From positions 868,001-932,000 of the forward strand of contig CAVSNH010000013.1 of assembly GCA_963729275.1 (NCBI GenBank): 64,000 bases of DNA, in the 5' to 3' direction. Made by a program: the position numbers and the translations under genes. This document shows, piece after piece, positions 32,712-41,414 of this stretch; positions within the stretch are counted from its first letter, which is position 1, and every line of letters starts with the position of its first letter. This stretch comes from CAVSNH01 sp963729275. Its GTDB lineage: Bacteria; Actinomycetota; Acidimicrobiia; Acidimicrobiales; RAAP-2. Under the pieces are notes generated by a model. That model worked only from the letters and a program-made list of their open reading frames with translations, searched no databases and was not told where the DNA came from.

Positions 32712-33319
32712 GCGGCGGCGGCGGCGAGGCGGCGAGTGGTGCCCGGTCCGGCGAAGGGTGGTCCGGCCAGCAGTACCAGGAGCGCTTCGACCAGCTGGCT
32801 GCCTCCGGTGTCGACGTCCACGGCGAGGCCGACTTCGTGGCCGCGCTCCGGCCCGGCTCCGTCCTCGATGCCGGTTGCGGCACGGGGCGGGTGGCCCGCG
32901 AGCTCGCCCGACGCGGGATGGACGTCGCCGGCGTCGACGCCGACGCGTCGATGATCGCCACCGCCCATCAGCTCGCCCCCGACCTCGACTGGCACCTCGG
33001 GGACATGGCCGTCCTCGACCTGGGCCACACCTTCGAGGTGGTGCTCATGGCCGGCAACGTCCCACTGTTCACGCCGCCGGCCAACCGGGGCCGTCTGGTG
33101 GCCGGGTGCGCGCGGCACCTGGCGCCCGACGGGGCACTCGTCACCGGGTTCCAGCTCGACCGCGGCTACACCCTCGAGGACTACGACGAGCACTGCCGCC
33201 AAGCTGGGCTCGTCGTTGCCGGGCGCTCTGCCACTTGGGCCGGCGACCCGTTCGGTGGCGGCGACTACGCCGTCTCGGTGCACGTGCTCGCCTCGGCGGA
33301 GGGCCCGGCCGGCCACTGA
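32708..33319 (+). CDS. Class I SAM-dependent methyltransferase
   Basis: A 203-residue small-molecule-type methyltransferase. Motif I VLDAGCGTGRVARELARRG is at about 51-69, with the acidic residue of motif II in VAGVDAD and a motif-III-like LGDMAVLDL. The C-terminal beta strands are of normal length for the fold. The N-terminal YQERFDQLAASG is typical of the Methyltransf_25 group. The substrate is unknown. Its ATG overlaps the stop of the previous gene (ATGA), so it is translated with the putative restriction unit, though nothing suggests that it acts on DNA. Confidence 0.87.
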   Translation: MSGGGGEAASGARSGEGWSGQQYQERFDQLAASGVDVHGEADFVAALRPGSVLDAGCGTGRVARELARRGMDVAGVDADASMIATAHQLAPDLDWHLGDMAVLDLGHTFEVVLMAGNVPLFTPPANRGRLVAGCARHLAPDGALVTGFQLDRGYTLEDYDEHCRQAGLVVAGRSATWAGDPFGGGDYAVSVHVLASAEGPAGH

Positions 33320-33382
33320 CCCCCGCATCGGTGGTGGGCAGTCGTCGCCGGGTCATCTGCGAACATGGACGAGGAGGTGGAG

Positions 33383-34747
33383 ATGCCCATGGGCAACCCG
33401 ATGTTCGTCTACGACGAGAAGCTCACCGAGCTCATCTTCGACTACTGCCGGTGGCGCCTCTCCCTCGACCCTGTTCCTCTCGACTTCGGCGGGGCCAAGG
33501 CGTCGTCGCTCGAGGCGGTGCTCGACGGCCTCATCAACGCCGAGGGGACGGACGCCACCCGGGTCATGGAGATCTTCGACCATCACCTGGCCACCGCCGT
33601 GGTCTCCTGCGACAGCCCGCGATTCTTGTCCTTCATCCCGGCCGCGCCCACCAAGGCGGCGCTGCTCTTCGACATGGTGGTGGCCTGCTCGTCGCTGCAG
33701 GCGACGTCGTGGATAGAGGCGGCCGGTGCGGTGGCCGCCGAGAACCAGGCCCTCGGCGTCCTGGCCCAGGTGGCCGGCCTCCCGTCCACCGCCGGCGGCT
33801 GTTTCGTCTCGGGGGGCTCGGCCGGGAACCTCTCGGCCCTCATGGTGGCCCGCGACACGGCCGCCTACCGCCGGGGCAGGGCCGCCCCCGACCGGCCCCT
33901 CGTGGCCATCAGCGAGGAGGCCCACTCCTCGGTGGGCAAAGCCCTGCGGGTGCTGGGCGTCGAGTCCCTCCTCGTCCCCTGCGACGACCACCGCCTCACC
34001 GGGACCGGTCTGGCCGAGGCCATCGACCTCCACCGCCACGGCGCCGACGTGGTCGCAGTGGTGGCCACGGCGGGTACGACCAATGCCGGCCTCATCGACG
34101 ATCTGGCCGGGGTGGCCGACGTCGCCGCAGAACGCTCACTGTGGTTCCACGTCGACGGCGCCTACGGGGCCGCCGCCCTCTTCGCCCCCTCGGTCCGCCA
34201 CCGGTTCCGAGGCATCGAGCGGGCCGACTCCATCGTCGTCGACCCCCACAAATGGCTGTTCGCCCCGTTCGACTGCGCCGGGCTGATCTACCGGCAGCCC
34301 AACCTGGCCAAAGCCGTCCACACCCAGAACGCCGCCTACCTCGACATCATCCACGAGTCCGAGGAGTGGAACCCGAGCGACTACGCCTACCACCTCACCC
34401 GACGAGCCCGGGGGCTGCCGCTCTGGTTCTCACTGGCCACGAACGGCACCGACGCCTACCGCGATGCCATCGAGTCGGTGCTGGCCATGACTCGCCAGAC
34501 CGCCATCATCATCGACGGTGCACCCCACCTCGATCTCATCCGCCGGCCTGAGCTGTCGATCGTCCTCTTCCGGCGGCGCGGATGGGAGTGGTCCGACTAC
34601 GAGTCGTGGTCGGCACGACTGCTGGCCGACCAGGTGGCCTTCGCCGCCCCCACCATCTGGGAGGGGAAGCCCGTCGGCCGGCTGGCCTTGCTTCACCCGG
34701 ACACGACGGCCGGCCTCATCGAGGAGATCGTTGCCTCCATGGTCTGA
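33383..34747 (+). CDS. PLP-dependent group II decarboxylase (aromatic amino-acid decarboxylase-like)
   Basis: A 454-residue fold-type I PLP enzyme. SGGSAGNLSAL binds the cofactor phosphate, HVDGAYGA holds the aspartate that pairs with the pyridine nitrogen, and VDPHKWLF carries the Schiff-base lysine (Lys290). The family decarboxylates aromatic or acidic L-amino acids; the exact substrate is not readable. The ATG at 33383 was chosen because GAGGAGG ends 5 nt upstream; another ATG lies 18 nt earlier and one 6 nt later, all in frame. It overlaps the next gene by 17 bp. Confidence 0.9.
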   Translation: MPMGNPMFVYDEKLTELIFDYCRWRLSLDPVPLDFGGAKASSLEAVLDGLINAEGTDATRVMEIFDHHLATAVVSCDSPRFLSFIPAAPTKAALLFDMVVACSSLQATSWIEAAGAVAAENQALGVLAQVAGLPSTAGGCFVSGGSAGNLSALMVARDTAAYRRGRAAPDRPLVAISEEAHSSVGKALRVLGVESLLVPCDDHRLTGTGLAEAIDLHRHGADVVAVVATAGTTNAGLIDDLAGVADVAAERSLWFHVDGAYGAAALFAPSVRHRFRGIERADSIVVDPHKWLFAPFDCAGLIYRQPNLAKAVHTQNAAYLDIIHESEEWNPSDYAYHLTRRARGLPLWFSLATNGTDAYRDAIESVLAMTRQTAIIIDGAPHLDLIRRPELSIVLFRRRGWEWSDYESWSARLLADQVAFAAPTIWEGKPVGRLALLHPDTTAGLIEEIVASMV

Positions 34748-35489
34748 GCACGGCCCGCCAATCGAGGTCGTTCTCTTCGACCTCGGCGGCGTGCTCGTCG
34801 AGCTGCGTGGTGTCGAGGACATGCGACGGCTGTCGGGCATGGCCTCCGACGACGACATCATGCGGCGCTGGCTCGAGTGCCGATGGGTGCGTCAGTTCGA
34901 ATCGGGCGCGTGTGCCGCCGACGAATTCGCGGCAGGGGTCGTCGCCGACTGGGGTCTGCCCGTCGGGACAGATGCCTTCCTCGAGTCGTTCATGGGCTGG
35001 CCCCGGTCGCTGTTCGAGGGGGCCACGGAACTGGTGGCGGACACGTCCGAGGCGTGTGCGGTGGCCTGCTTGAGCAACACCAATGCGTTGCACTGGGAGT
35101 CCCAGGTCGAGCGATGGGGTCTGGAGGACCTCTTCGACACGGTGTTCCTGTCCTATCGGCTGGGAATGGTGAAGCCGGATGGCGCCATCTTCCACCATGT
35201 CGTCGACGCGCTCGGCGTCCCTGCGGACCGGATCGTGCTGCTCGACGACAGTCAACTCAATGTCGACGGTGCCCGATCGGTGGGCCTGCAGGCCGCCCGG
35301 GTCCGGGGCCCCGAGGAGGCGAGGCGGGAGCTCGTTCGTCTCGGGGTCCTCGTGCCGTCAGCCGTCGCCCCCGTCGTCGCTCCACCCGTCGGTCGGAACG
35401 ATGATGGTGGCGGTGGCGCCGTGAACGACGTCGGACCACGCTTCGGTCCGGGTTCCGGATCCGACAAGGAGCAGGTTGATGGCAGCTGA
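34731..35489 (+). CDS. HAD-superfamily hydrolase (HAD-IA)
   Basis: A 252-residue haloacid-dehalogenase-type phosphatase. Motif I VVLFDLGGVLVEL supplies the nucleophile Asp; in most phosphatases the position two residues later is Asp, here Gly (DLGG), as in the YihX and epoxide-hydrolase-N-terminal group. Motif II is CLSNTN, motif III KPDGAIF and motif IV LLDDSQLNVDGA. The start is probably the TTG at 34731, which has GAGGAGA just upstream and lies inside the end of the decarboxylase gene. The last 45 residues are a Pro/Gly-rich tail, and the stop overlaps the mscR start by 11 bp. The substrate is unknown. Confidence 0.85.
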   Translation: MPPWSEHGPPIEVVLFDLGGVLVELRGVEDMRRLSGMASDDDIMRRWLECRWVRQFESGACAADEFAAGVVADWGLPVGTDAFLESFMGWPRSLFEGATELVADTSEACAVACLSNTNALHWESQVERWGLEDLFDTVFLSYRLGMVKPDGAIFHHVVDALGVPADRIVLLDDSQLNVDGARSVGLQAARVRGPEEARRELVRLGVLVPSAVAPVVAPPVGRNDDGGGGAVNDVGPRFGPGSGSDKEQVDGS

Positions 35490-36564
35490 GATCCGAGGAG
35501 TCGTGGCCCTGGCCAGGGGGGAGCCGGTTCGTACGACCACGGTGATCGTCCCCGACCCGGGACCGGGCGAGGCGGTGGTGGCCGTGCAGGCCTGCGGCGT
35601 GTGCCACACCGATCTGCACTACCGCGAGGGCGGGATCAACGACGATTTTCCCTTCCTCCTCGGCCATGAGGCGGCCGGGAGGGTCGAGGCGGTGGGGCCC
35701 GACGTCACGTCGCTGGCCATCGGCGACTTTGTCGTCCTCAACTGGCGGGCAGTGTGCGGCCAGTGCCGGGCGTGTCGCCGAGGCCGCCCCTGGTACTGCT
35801 TCGACACCCGCAACGCCATCCAGCGGATGACCCTGGCCGACGGCACTCCCCTCACCCCGGCCCTCGGCATCGGCGCCTTCGCCGAGAAGACGCTGGTGGC
35901 CGCGGGCCAGTGCACCAAGGTGGATCCTTCGGCCCGGCCCGAGGCGGTCGGTCTCCTCGGATGCGGGGTGATGGCCGGGCTGGGGGCGGCCATGCACACG
36001 GGCGAGGTCGGAGTCGGCGACTCGGTGGCCGTCTTCGGCTGCGGTGGGGTCGGCTGCGCGGCCGTCGTCGGGGCACGACTGGTCGGCGCGTCGACCATCA
36101 TCGCCGTCGACCTGGATGCGAGGAAGCTCGAACTGGCCCTCCAGTTCGGCGCCACCCACGTGGTCGACGCCTCGATCGAGGACCCGGTGGCCCGCATCCG
36201 CGAGCTCACCGGCGGCAATGGGGCCGACGTCTGCATCGAGGCGGTCGGGCATCCGTCGGTCATGGAACAGGCATTCTTCGCCCGGGACCTGGCCGGCACC
36301 CTGGTGCAGGTGGGAGTGCCCACCCCCGACATGCGCATCGACTTGCCCATGATCGAGTTCTTCGGGCGGGGCGGACGACTAGCGCCCAGCTGGTACGGCG
36401 ACTGCCTTCCGTCCCGCGACTTCCCGGTGCTCGTCGACCTCTACCTGCAGGGGCGGCTCGACCTCGACCGCTTCGTCACCGAGACCATCGGCATCGACGA
36501 CGTCGAGGAGGCGTTCGGCCGCATGCAACGGGGCGAGGTGCTGCGCTCCGTGGTCGTGATCTGA
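35479..36564 (+). CDS. mscR: S-(hydroxymethyl)mycothiol dehydrogenase (mycothiol-dependent formaldehyde dehydrogenase)
   Basis: A 361-residue zinc-dependent alcohol dehydrogenase that oxidises the formaldehyde-mycothiol adduct with NAD. Catalytic zinc ligands are Cys42 (GVCHTDLHYREGGIND) and His63/Glu64 (LLGHEAAG); structural zinc ligands are Cys93, 96, 99 and 107 (CGQCRACRRGRPWYC). FGCGGVG binds NAD. Long stretches (FVVLNWRAVCGQCRAC, ALGIGAFAEKTLV, SSWYGDCLP-like SWYGDCLPSRDFP) match the mycobacterial MscR/AdhE2 type as I remember it. AAGGAG precedes the ATG. Its presence implies mycothiol in this organism. A formate dehydrogenase that could take the product onward lies at 51902. Confidence 0.94.
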   Translation: MAAEIRGVVALARGEPVRTTTVIVPDPGPGEAVVAVQACGVCHTDLHYREGGINDDFPFLLGHEAAGRVEAVGPDVTSLAIGDFVVLNWRAVCGQCRACRRGRPWYCFDTRNAIQRMTLADGTPLTPALGIGAFAEKTLVAAGQCTKVDPSARPEAVGLLGCGVMAGLGAAMHTGEVGVGDSVAVFGCGGVGCAAVVGARLVGASTIIAVDLDARKLELALQFGATHVVDASIEDPVARIRELTGGNGADVCIEAVGHPSVMEQAFFARDLAGTLVQVGVPTPDMRIDLPMIEFFGRGGRLAPSWYGDCLPSRDFPVLVDLYLQGRLDLDRFVTETIGIDDVEEAFGRMQRGEVLRSVVVI

Positions 36565-36630
36565 ACAAGACCGGGTCGGCCGGGCATGGGCAGTACCGCC
36601 CCGAGCCGGGGCCGGGGCCGGCCTAAAGGC

Positions 36631-37017
36631 TCAACCACCCTGCCGGTCCTCGGCCAGGAGCAGGTGGTTGCCGTTGTTGTCCCGGAAGAAGAACAGCAGT
36701 GGCACGGTGCCGTCGCCGCCCAGGATCTGCTCGTCGACGTCGACCCCGTTCTCCTTGAGCTCGGCGTGGTCGGCACGGGGATCCGAGGACACGAGCCCGA
36801 TGCCGGTCATGCGGCCCGGCGTGAACGCACCCTGGGGCGGCACGAGCGCCACATTGGTCGTTCCCCCGGGCGGGGCGACCTCCACCCAACGTGATCCCTC
36901 TCCGAAGGGGATGTCCGAGGCCAGGGTGAAGCCGAGCTTCTCCGTGTAGAACTTGATGGCTTCGTCCTGGTCCTCCACCGGGACGAGCACCCTTCCCACC
37001 TGCGTGATGTGCGGCAC
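36631..37017 (-). CDS. VOC-family (glyoxalase-like) protein
   Basis: A 128-residue single-module VOC protein: VGRVLVPVEDQDEAIKFYTE forms the first strand-helix, followed by FTLASDIPFGEGSRWVEVAP. A second half ends in FFFRDNNGNHLLLAE, where the final Glu is the usual metal ligand. Such one-module proteins dimerise to build the active site. AGAGGAG precedes the GTG start. It is convergent with mscR 66 bp away; no functional link is evident beyond a possible electrophile-detoxification theme. The substrate is unknown. Confidence 0.87.
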   Translation of the reverse strand: MPHITQVGRVLVPVEDQDEAIKFYTEKLGFTLASDIPFGEGSRWVEVAPPGGTTNVALVPPQGAFTPGRMTGIGLVSSDPRADHAELKENGVDVDEQILGGDGTVPLLFFFRDNNGNHLLLAEDRQGG

Positions 37018-37080
37018 GTCCGCTCCTCTCTGTTGGTTGCGGGTTGCGTCGATCGATCCGACGGGTCTCCTACCCGAAAT

Positions 37081-38733
37081 TCATCGCTTGGCCGGGGAGG
37101 CTGCGCCACGGTGCTCGGCGAAAGACCGCTCGAGGTCGGCCACGTCGTCGACGGTGAGGCGGCGCAGCGGCTGCCCTCGGACCGGACGCCAGAAGACGGG
37201 ACCGTCCACCTGCCAGCTGTCGGCCCGAAGTGACTGCTTGTCGACCTTGTTGGTGGCGCCGACCGGAAGGGCTTCGATCACCCGCACGTAGCGTGGCGAC
37301 CACTTCGTCCCGAGGTCGGGCTGCCTATCCAGGAAGGCGTCGAAGTCGCCCGGGTCGAAGGCCGCGGGGTCCGCCATCTCGAGCACGGCCATCACCTGGT
37401 CGTCGACCGTGCGCTCGTCGGGCACGCCGACCACGGCCACGCCGGTGATCGCTGGGTAACGGGTAAGGAGACGCTCGAGCGGGGCGGCGGCGAAGTTCTC
37501 ACCGTCCACCCGCAGCCAGTCGACGGTGCGACCGGCGAAGTAGAAGACGCCGTCCTCGTCGCGGTAACCGAGGTCCCCCGTCCAGTACCAACCGTTCCGG
37601 GCCCGGGCCGCCTCCGCCTCGGGGTTGTTGTAGTAGCCCTCGAAGTAGCCGAGGGCGTTACGCCCCACGATCTCGCCGGTGGCGGCGGCAGCGTTGACCA
37701 TCCGGCCGTCCCCGTCGAAGCGAGCGCGCTCGCATTCCTGACCGGTCTCGGCCGCCACCACGGCCACATCCAAGCCGCGGAGGGGCACCCCGAGAGCCTC
37801 GCGAGGCAGCCCCGGCTTGGGCACGAAGATCACCGCGTTCTCGCTCGAGCCGTAGCCGGCGATGACGGGGACCCCGAAGCGACGCTCGAAGCCCTCCATG
37901 TCGGCGACCGACGACTCGGGAGCGAGCACCACCTTGAGACGATGGTTGCGGTCGTCCGGGTCGGGCGGAGTGGCGAGGACGAAGGACAGGGCTCGGCCGA
38001 TGGTGGCGAAGAACGTCGTCCCCGTGGCCCGGATCTCCGGCATCGTCGCCGATGCCGAAAATCGGCGGCGCAGCACGATCGTCGCCCCACAGCCCATGGC
38101 CGGCAGCACACTGGAGAAGAGGGCGTTGCCGTGAAAGAGCGGCATGGCGCAATAGAAGACGTCGGCGGCGCTGAAGCCGGCCCCGGTGCCCGAGCGCGCC
38201 AGCCGGCCCTGGGTCACCCGCACGGCCTTGGGCGTCCCGGTCGAGCCGGCGGTGAACAGCAGCAGAGCGAGGTCGTCGGCCGACGGCCGGGGCCGGGTCG
38301 GCGGCGGAGACGCCGGACCCCGAGGGCGCTCGGTCACGTCGACGACGGAGATGCCGCCGAGGTCGAGCCCGTCGAGGAGCGGGCGATGTTCGGCGTCGGT
38401 CACCACGACGGCGCAGTCCACATGGGCGATGTCGCCGGCCAGCTCGGCGCCCCGCCGTGTCGAATTGAGGCCGACGGTGACCGTCCCCCCGAGGAAACCG
38501 GCGCCGAGCAGGAAGAGGAACTCGGGGACGTTGTCGAGCAGGACGCCCACGTGGGGGGTGCGGCCCTCGGTGTAGGTGTCGAGCCAATGGGCGTAGTCGG
38601 TCATGGCTGCCGTCGCCTCGTCCCACGACCAGTGCCGCCCCTCGAAGATGACGCCCCCGCCGGAGTCTCCGACCCGCGAGGCGACGAGCTCGGCGGCCGT
38701 GGCCGGAGGGCTCGCATGGGTGGTGGAGCTCAC
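37081..38733 (-). CDS. Acyl-CoA synthetase / AMP-dependent ligase
   Basis: A 550-residue adenylate-forming enzyme (fatty-acid-CoA ligase type). The P-loop is LLFTAGSTGTPKAV; the acyl-pocket and adenylate motif is IAGYGSSENAV. YWTGDLGYRDEDGVFYFAGR carries the ATP-ribose aspartate, and the C-terminal lysine is in GATNKVDKQSL. A medium- or long-chain substrate is likely, but steroid or aromatic acids cannot be excluded. The GTG start at 38733 overlaps the stop of the nucleosidase gene by 4 bp, so the two are translationally coupled; the biochemical reason is not obvious. Confidence 0.92.
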   Translation of the reverse strand: MSSTTHASPPATAAELVASRVGDSGGGVIFEGRHWSWDEATAAMTDYAHWLDTYTEGRTPHVGVLLDNVPEFLFLLGAGFLGGTVTVGLNSTRRGAELAGDIAHVDCAVVVTDAEHRPLLDGLDLGGISVVDVTERPRGPASPPPTRPRPSADDLALLLFTAGSTGTPKAVRVTQGRLARSGTGAGFSAADVFYCAMPLFHGNALFSSVLPAMGCGATIVLRRRFSASATMPEIRATGTTFFATIGRALSFVLATPPDPDDRNHRLKVVLAPESSVADMEGFERRFGVPVIAGYGSSENAVIFVPKPGLPREALGVPLRGLDVAVVAAETGQECERARFDGDGRMVNAAAATGEIVGRNALGYFEGYYNNPEAEAARARNGWYWTGDLGYRDEDGVFYFAGRTVDWLRVDGENFAAAPLERLLTRYPAITGVAVVGVPDERTVDDQVMAVLEMADPAAFDPGDFDAFLDRQPDLGTKWSPRYVRVIEALPVGATNKVDKQSLRADSWQVDGPVFWRPVRGQPLRRLTVDDVADLERSFAEHRGAASPAKR

Positions 38734-39449
38734 GACTCGTCGGCCCGCCACTGCCGGCGCACGGCGTCGATGGCCCGGTCGGCGGCCAAGTGAGTGGCGG
38801 CCCGGACCTGGCGGCCCATACGGGCCAGGGTGGGCAGCCGGTTGGGATGTCGCACCAGATAGGAGAGGACGGCACGGGGGTTGGGGGTGCCGTCCTGGTT
38901 GCTCATGGCGAAGAGCTCCTGGTCGACCGAGCCGTCGTTGGCCCGGTCGCTGATCACCCGCACCACTGACCACGGGAGCCCTCGGGCGTCGCAGGCCGCA
39001 CCGATGGCCGCCGTCTCCATGTCGAGTGCCACCACCCCCTGAGCCCGCAGCGATGCGATCCGTTCAGGGTCGGTGATGAGCTCGTCGGTCGTCCACATGA
39101 TGCCGGCGTGGTCAGCGCCACCGAGTGGATGGGGGCGATAGGCGGTGCCCGTCGACCCGTCGATCACCTTGTCGGGAAGGACGACGGTGCCGATCGGCGT
39201 GTCGTCGACCGCTCCGGTGATGCCCACGACCACCACCCGCTCCCCCTCGACGGCCTGGAAGACTCGGTCGAGCCCCAGCCGGGCGAGCGCGGGTCCCATG
39301 CCCGTCGTGACCGCGGCCACGGGCTTGCCGTCGAGCACGCCGTCGAACAGCTGTGGCGGGCGGGAGTCACCGGTCCGCAGCGAGAGCCGCCGCCGTAGCG
39401 GCGCCATCTCCATGGGCATGGCGCAAACAAAGACGATGCGGCCGGTCAT
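38730..39449 (-). CDS. Nucleoside phosphorylase / MTA-SAH-nucleosidase-like protein
   Basis: A 239-residue protein of the PNP/UDP phosphorylase superfamily. The first strand reads RIVFVCAMPMEMAPLRRRL; TTGMGPALARLGLDRVF carries the glycine-rich phosphate/base loop; VALDMETAAIGAAC contains the ME-T nucleoside-binding glutamate; VVRVISDRAN holds the catalytic aspartate. It could be an MTA/SAH nucleosidase or the hopanoid-associated phosphorylase type; the sequence does not separate these. The acyl-CoA synthetase follows with a GTGA overlap. It is divergent from an alpha/beta hydrolase 59 bp away. Confidence 0.86.
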   Translation of the reverse strand: MTGRIVFVCAMPMEMAPLRRRLSLRTGDSRPPQLFDGVLDGKPVAAVTTGMGPALARLGLDRVFQAVEGERVVVVGITGAVDDTPIGTVVLPDKVIDGSTGTAYRPHPLGGADHAGIMWTTDELITDPERIASLRAQGVVALDMETAAIGAACDARGLPWSVVRVISDRANDGSVDQELFAMSNQDGTPNPRAVLSYLVRHPNRLPTLARMGRQVRAATHLAADRAIDAVRRQWRADES

Positions 39450-39508
39450 CGGGCCGCCGATGGTACCGGTGGGCCACCCCGGCCGCAGGTGTGCTCAGAT
39501 CGGGGGGC

Positions 39509-40471
39509 GTGACCGACCCGGCGATCGACTTCGAGCGCGAACCACCGCCGCCCGAGGCGCCGGCCTGGTTCCACCGGGCCCTGGCCGTGCCGGCCACCGA
39601 GTTCGAGGTGGACGTCGGTGGCTGCTCCGTCCATGCGTTGGCCTTCGGACCGGCCGGAGCGCGGGGGCTGGTCTTCGTGCACGGCGGTGGGGCCCACGCC
39701 CACTGGTGGACGCACGTGGCGGCGACCTTCAGCGACGAGTTCCGCGTCGTGGCCCTCGACCTGTCCGGTCACGGCGACAGTGGCCACCGAAAGAGCTACT
39801 CGCTCGAGCAGTGGACCGACGAGGTGGTGGCCGTGGCCGCCGCCGGGGAGATGACCGGGCGCCCGGTGATCATCGGCCACAGCATGGGCGGTTTCGTGAC
39901 CATCGCCACCGCCGCCCTGCACGAGGACGCGGTGAGCGGCGCCATCGTGTGTGACTCGCCGGTCACCGAGCCCGACCCCGAGATCGGCGCCTACCAATTG
40001 CGCCGGGCCTTCGGACGGCCGCGCCGGTATCCGACGTTGGCCGACGCCATCGCCCACTTCCGCACCGTGCCCGCCCAGGACAATTACCTCGACTACGTGA
40101 TCGACCACGTGGCCCGGCACTCCGTTCGCCAGGTGGAAGGTGGCTGGCAGTGGAAGTTCGACCGCGGCATCTTCGCCCAGTTCGGCGCGGGCATCCGCAG
40201 CGTGGCGCTCCCCTACCTCTCCAAGGTGCGCTGCCGTTTCGCCCTCCTTCGCTCCGAGCACGGCCTCGTGACCGCCGACATCGGTCGTTCGATGTACGAG
40301 GCCCTGGGCCGGGTGGCCCCGGTCATCGTGCTCCCCGAGGCCGGCCACCACGCCATGCTCGACCAGCCCCTCATCCTGCTCACGGCGCTGCGCACGCTGC
40401 TTGGTGACTGGGACCACTCCGAACCCCACCGTCGCGAGCCGCCCCGGACGCCAGCTGACCGGTCGGGCTGA
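39509..40471 (+). CDS. Alpha/beta hydrolase
   Basis: A 320-residue alpha/beta hydrolase. The oxyanion motif is VHGGGAHAHWW, LDLSGHGDS is the usual strand-4 motif, the nucleophile serine is in IGHSMGGF and the catalytic His in EAGHHAMLD. A 30-residue N-terminal extension contains PAWFHRALAVPATE, seen in peroxidase- or epoxide-hydrolase-like members. The substrate is unknown. The GTG at 39509 is the best-placed start; no strong ribosome site is evident except GGGGGG just upstream. Confidence 0.88.
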   Translation: MTDPAIDFEREPPPPEAPAWFHRALAVPATEFEVDVGGCSVHALAFGPAGARGLVFVHGGGAHAHWWTHVAATFSDEFRVVALDLSGHGDSGHRKSYSLEQWTDEVVAVAAAGEMTGRPVIIGHSMGGFVTIATAALHEDAVSGAIVCDSPVTEPDPEIGAYQLRRAFGRPRRYPTLADAIAHFRTVPAQDNYLDYVIDHVARHSVRQVEGGWQWKFDRGIFAQFGAGIRSVALPYLSKVRCRFALLRSEHGLVTADIGRSMYEALGRVAPVIVLPEAGHHAMLDQPLILLTALRTLLGDWDHSEPHRREPPRTPADRSG

Positions 40472-40500
40472 CGAGTCGGGCTGACAAGTCGGGCTGACGA
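40462..40500. repeat. Three tandem copies of a 13-bp unit
   Basis: Three direct copies of GTCGGGCTGAC(G/A)A span the stop codon of the hydrolase and the gap before cobA. Copies one and three are identical and copy two differs by one base. It looks like replication slippage; each copy also brings a TGA, so read-through is blocked. Confidence 0.85.
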
Positions 40501-40508
40501 GCCCGGCC

Positions 40509-41240
40509 CTAGCCTTCGGCCCCTCCGGGGAGAGAGCGCAGGTCGAGGTCGGCCACCGCGCCCACCACCACGGTGGTCGGTGACTCGAGCTGCACCTGGC
40601 CCACGGAAACCAGGTCGGTGCGCACGACCTCCTGATGGCAGGTCGTGGCCCACCGCACCGCGGTCACGGGTGTCGTCGGGGCCAATCCGCCGGCCATCAG
40701 CCGTCGGGCGATCGTCCCCATCCGCGACGCACCCATCAGGATCACCAGCGTGGTCCCCGTGGCCGCCAACCTTTCCCAGTCGACCCCACCCGGTCCCATC
40801 TCGTCCTCGTGGCCGGTGACCACCGTGAAGGACAGGGAACGCTGACGCATGGTCACCGGGATGCCGGCAGCGGCCGGCGCGGCCAACGCGGCCGACACCC
40901 CGGGCACCACCTCGAAGGCAACCTGCGCCTCGAGGAGGGCGGCGGCCTCCTCGCCGCCACGCCCGAAGACGAAGGGGTCGCCACCCTTGAGCCGCACCAC
41001 CCGCCGTCCAGTCCGGCCGTGCTCGACGAGGAGGGCATTGATCTGGTCCTGGGAGATGGGTGACCAACCGGCCGCCTTGCCGACGTCGATTCGCTGGCAA
41101 CCGGTCGGCACCAGGTCCAGCACGTCCTCGCTGATGAGCCGATCGTGGACCACCACGTCGGCCGAGGCCAACAGCTCGGCGGCGCGCACGGTGAGCAGGC
41201 CGGGATGGCCTGGCCCGGCACCGACCAGGTAGACGGTCAT
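40509..41240 (-). CDS. cobA: Uroporphyrinogen-III C-methyltransferase
   Basis: A 243-residue SAM-dependent methyltransferase that makes precorrin-2 from uroporphyrinogen III, the branch point to cobalamin and sirohaem. The SUMT signatures are clear: VYLVGAGPGHPGLLTVRAAE at the N-terminus, RLKGGDPFVFGRGGEEA in the middle, PGVSAALAAPAAAGIPVTMR, and VTGHEDE. It is a single-domain enzyme without the dehydrogenase/ferrochelatase (CysG) part. No other cobalamin or sirohaem gene lies nearby, so it is probably expressed alone. Confidence 0.95.
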   Translation of the reverse strand: MTVYLVGAGPGHPGLLTVRAAELLASADVVVHDRLISEDVLDLVPTGCQRIDVGKAAGWSPISQDQINALLVEHGRTGRRVVRLKGGDPFVFGRGGEEAAALLEAQVAFEVVPGVSAALAAPAAAGIPVTMRQRSLSFTVVTGHEDEMGPGGVDWERLAATGTTLVILMGASRMGTIARRLMAGGLAPTTPVTAVRWATTCHQEVVRTDLVSVGQVQLESPTTVVVGAVADLDLRSLPGGAEG

Positions 41241-41414
41241 GGCCCGGCGCGTGACGCGCCCATGGATCCCGTCTGGCGACGCGGGAGGCAGACCGCCCCT
41301 CGCCGCTTGCGTGCGCTCATGCCAACCTCGGATCGGTGACGGTCGCCGACGACCGTCACCCTCAATGATGGCAGTCGGTCGAGCCGCACCGGACCGGAGC
41401 GGCTGGAGCCCCGC

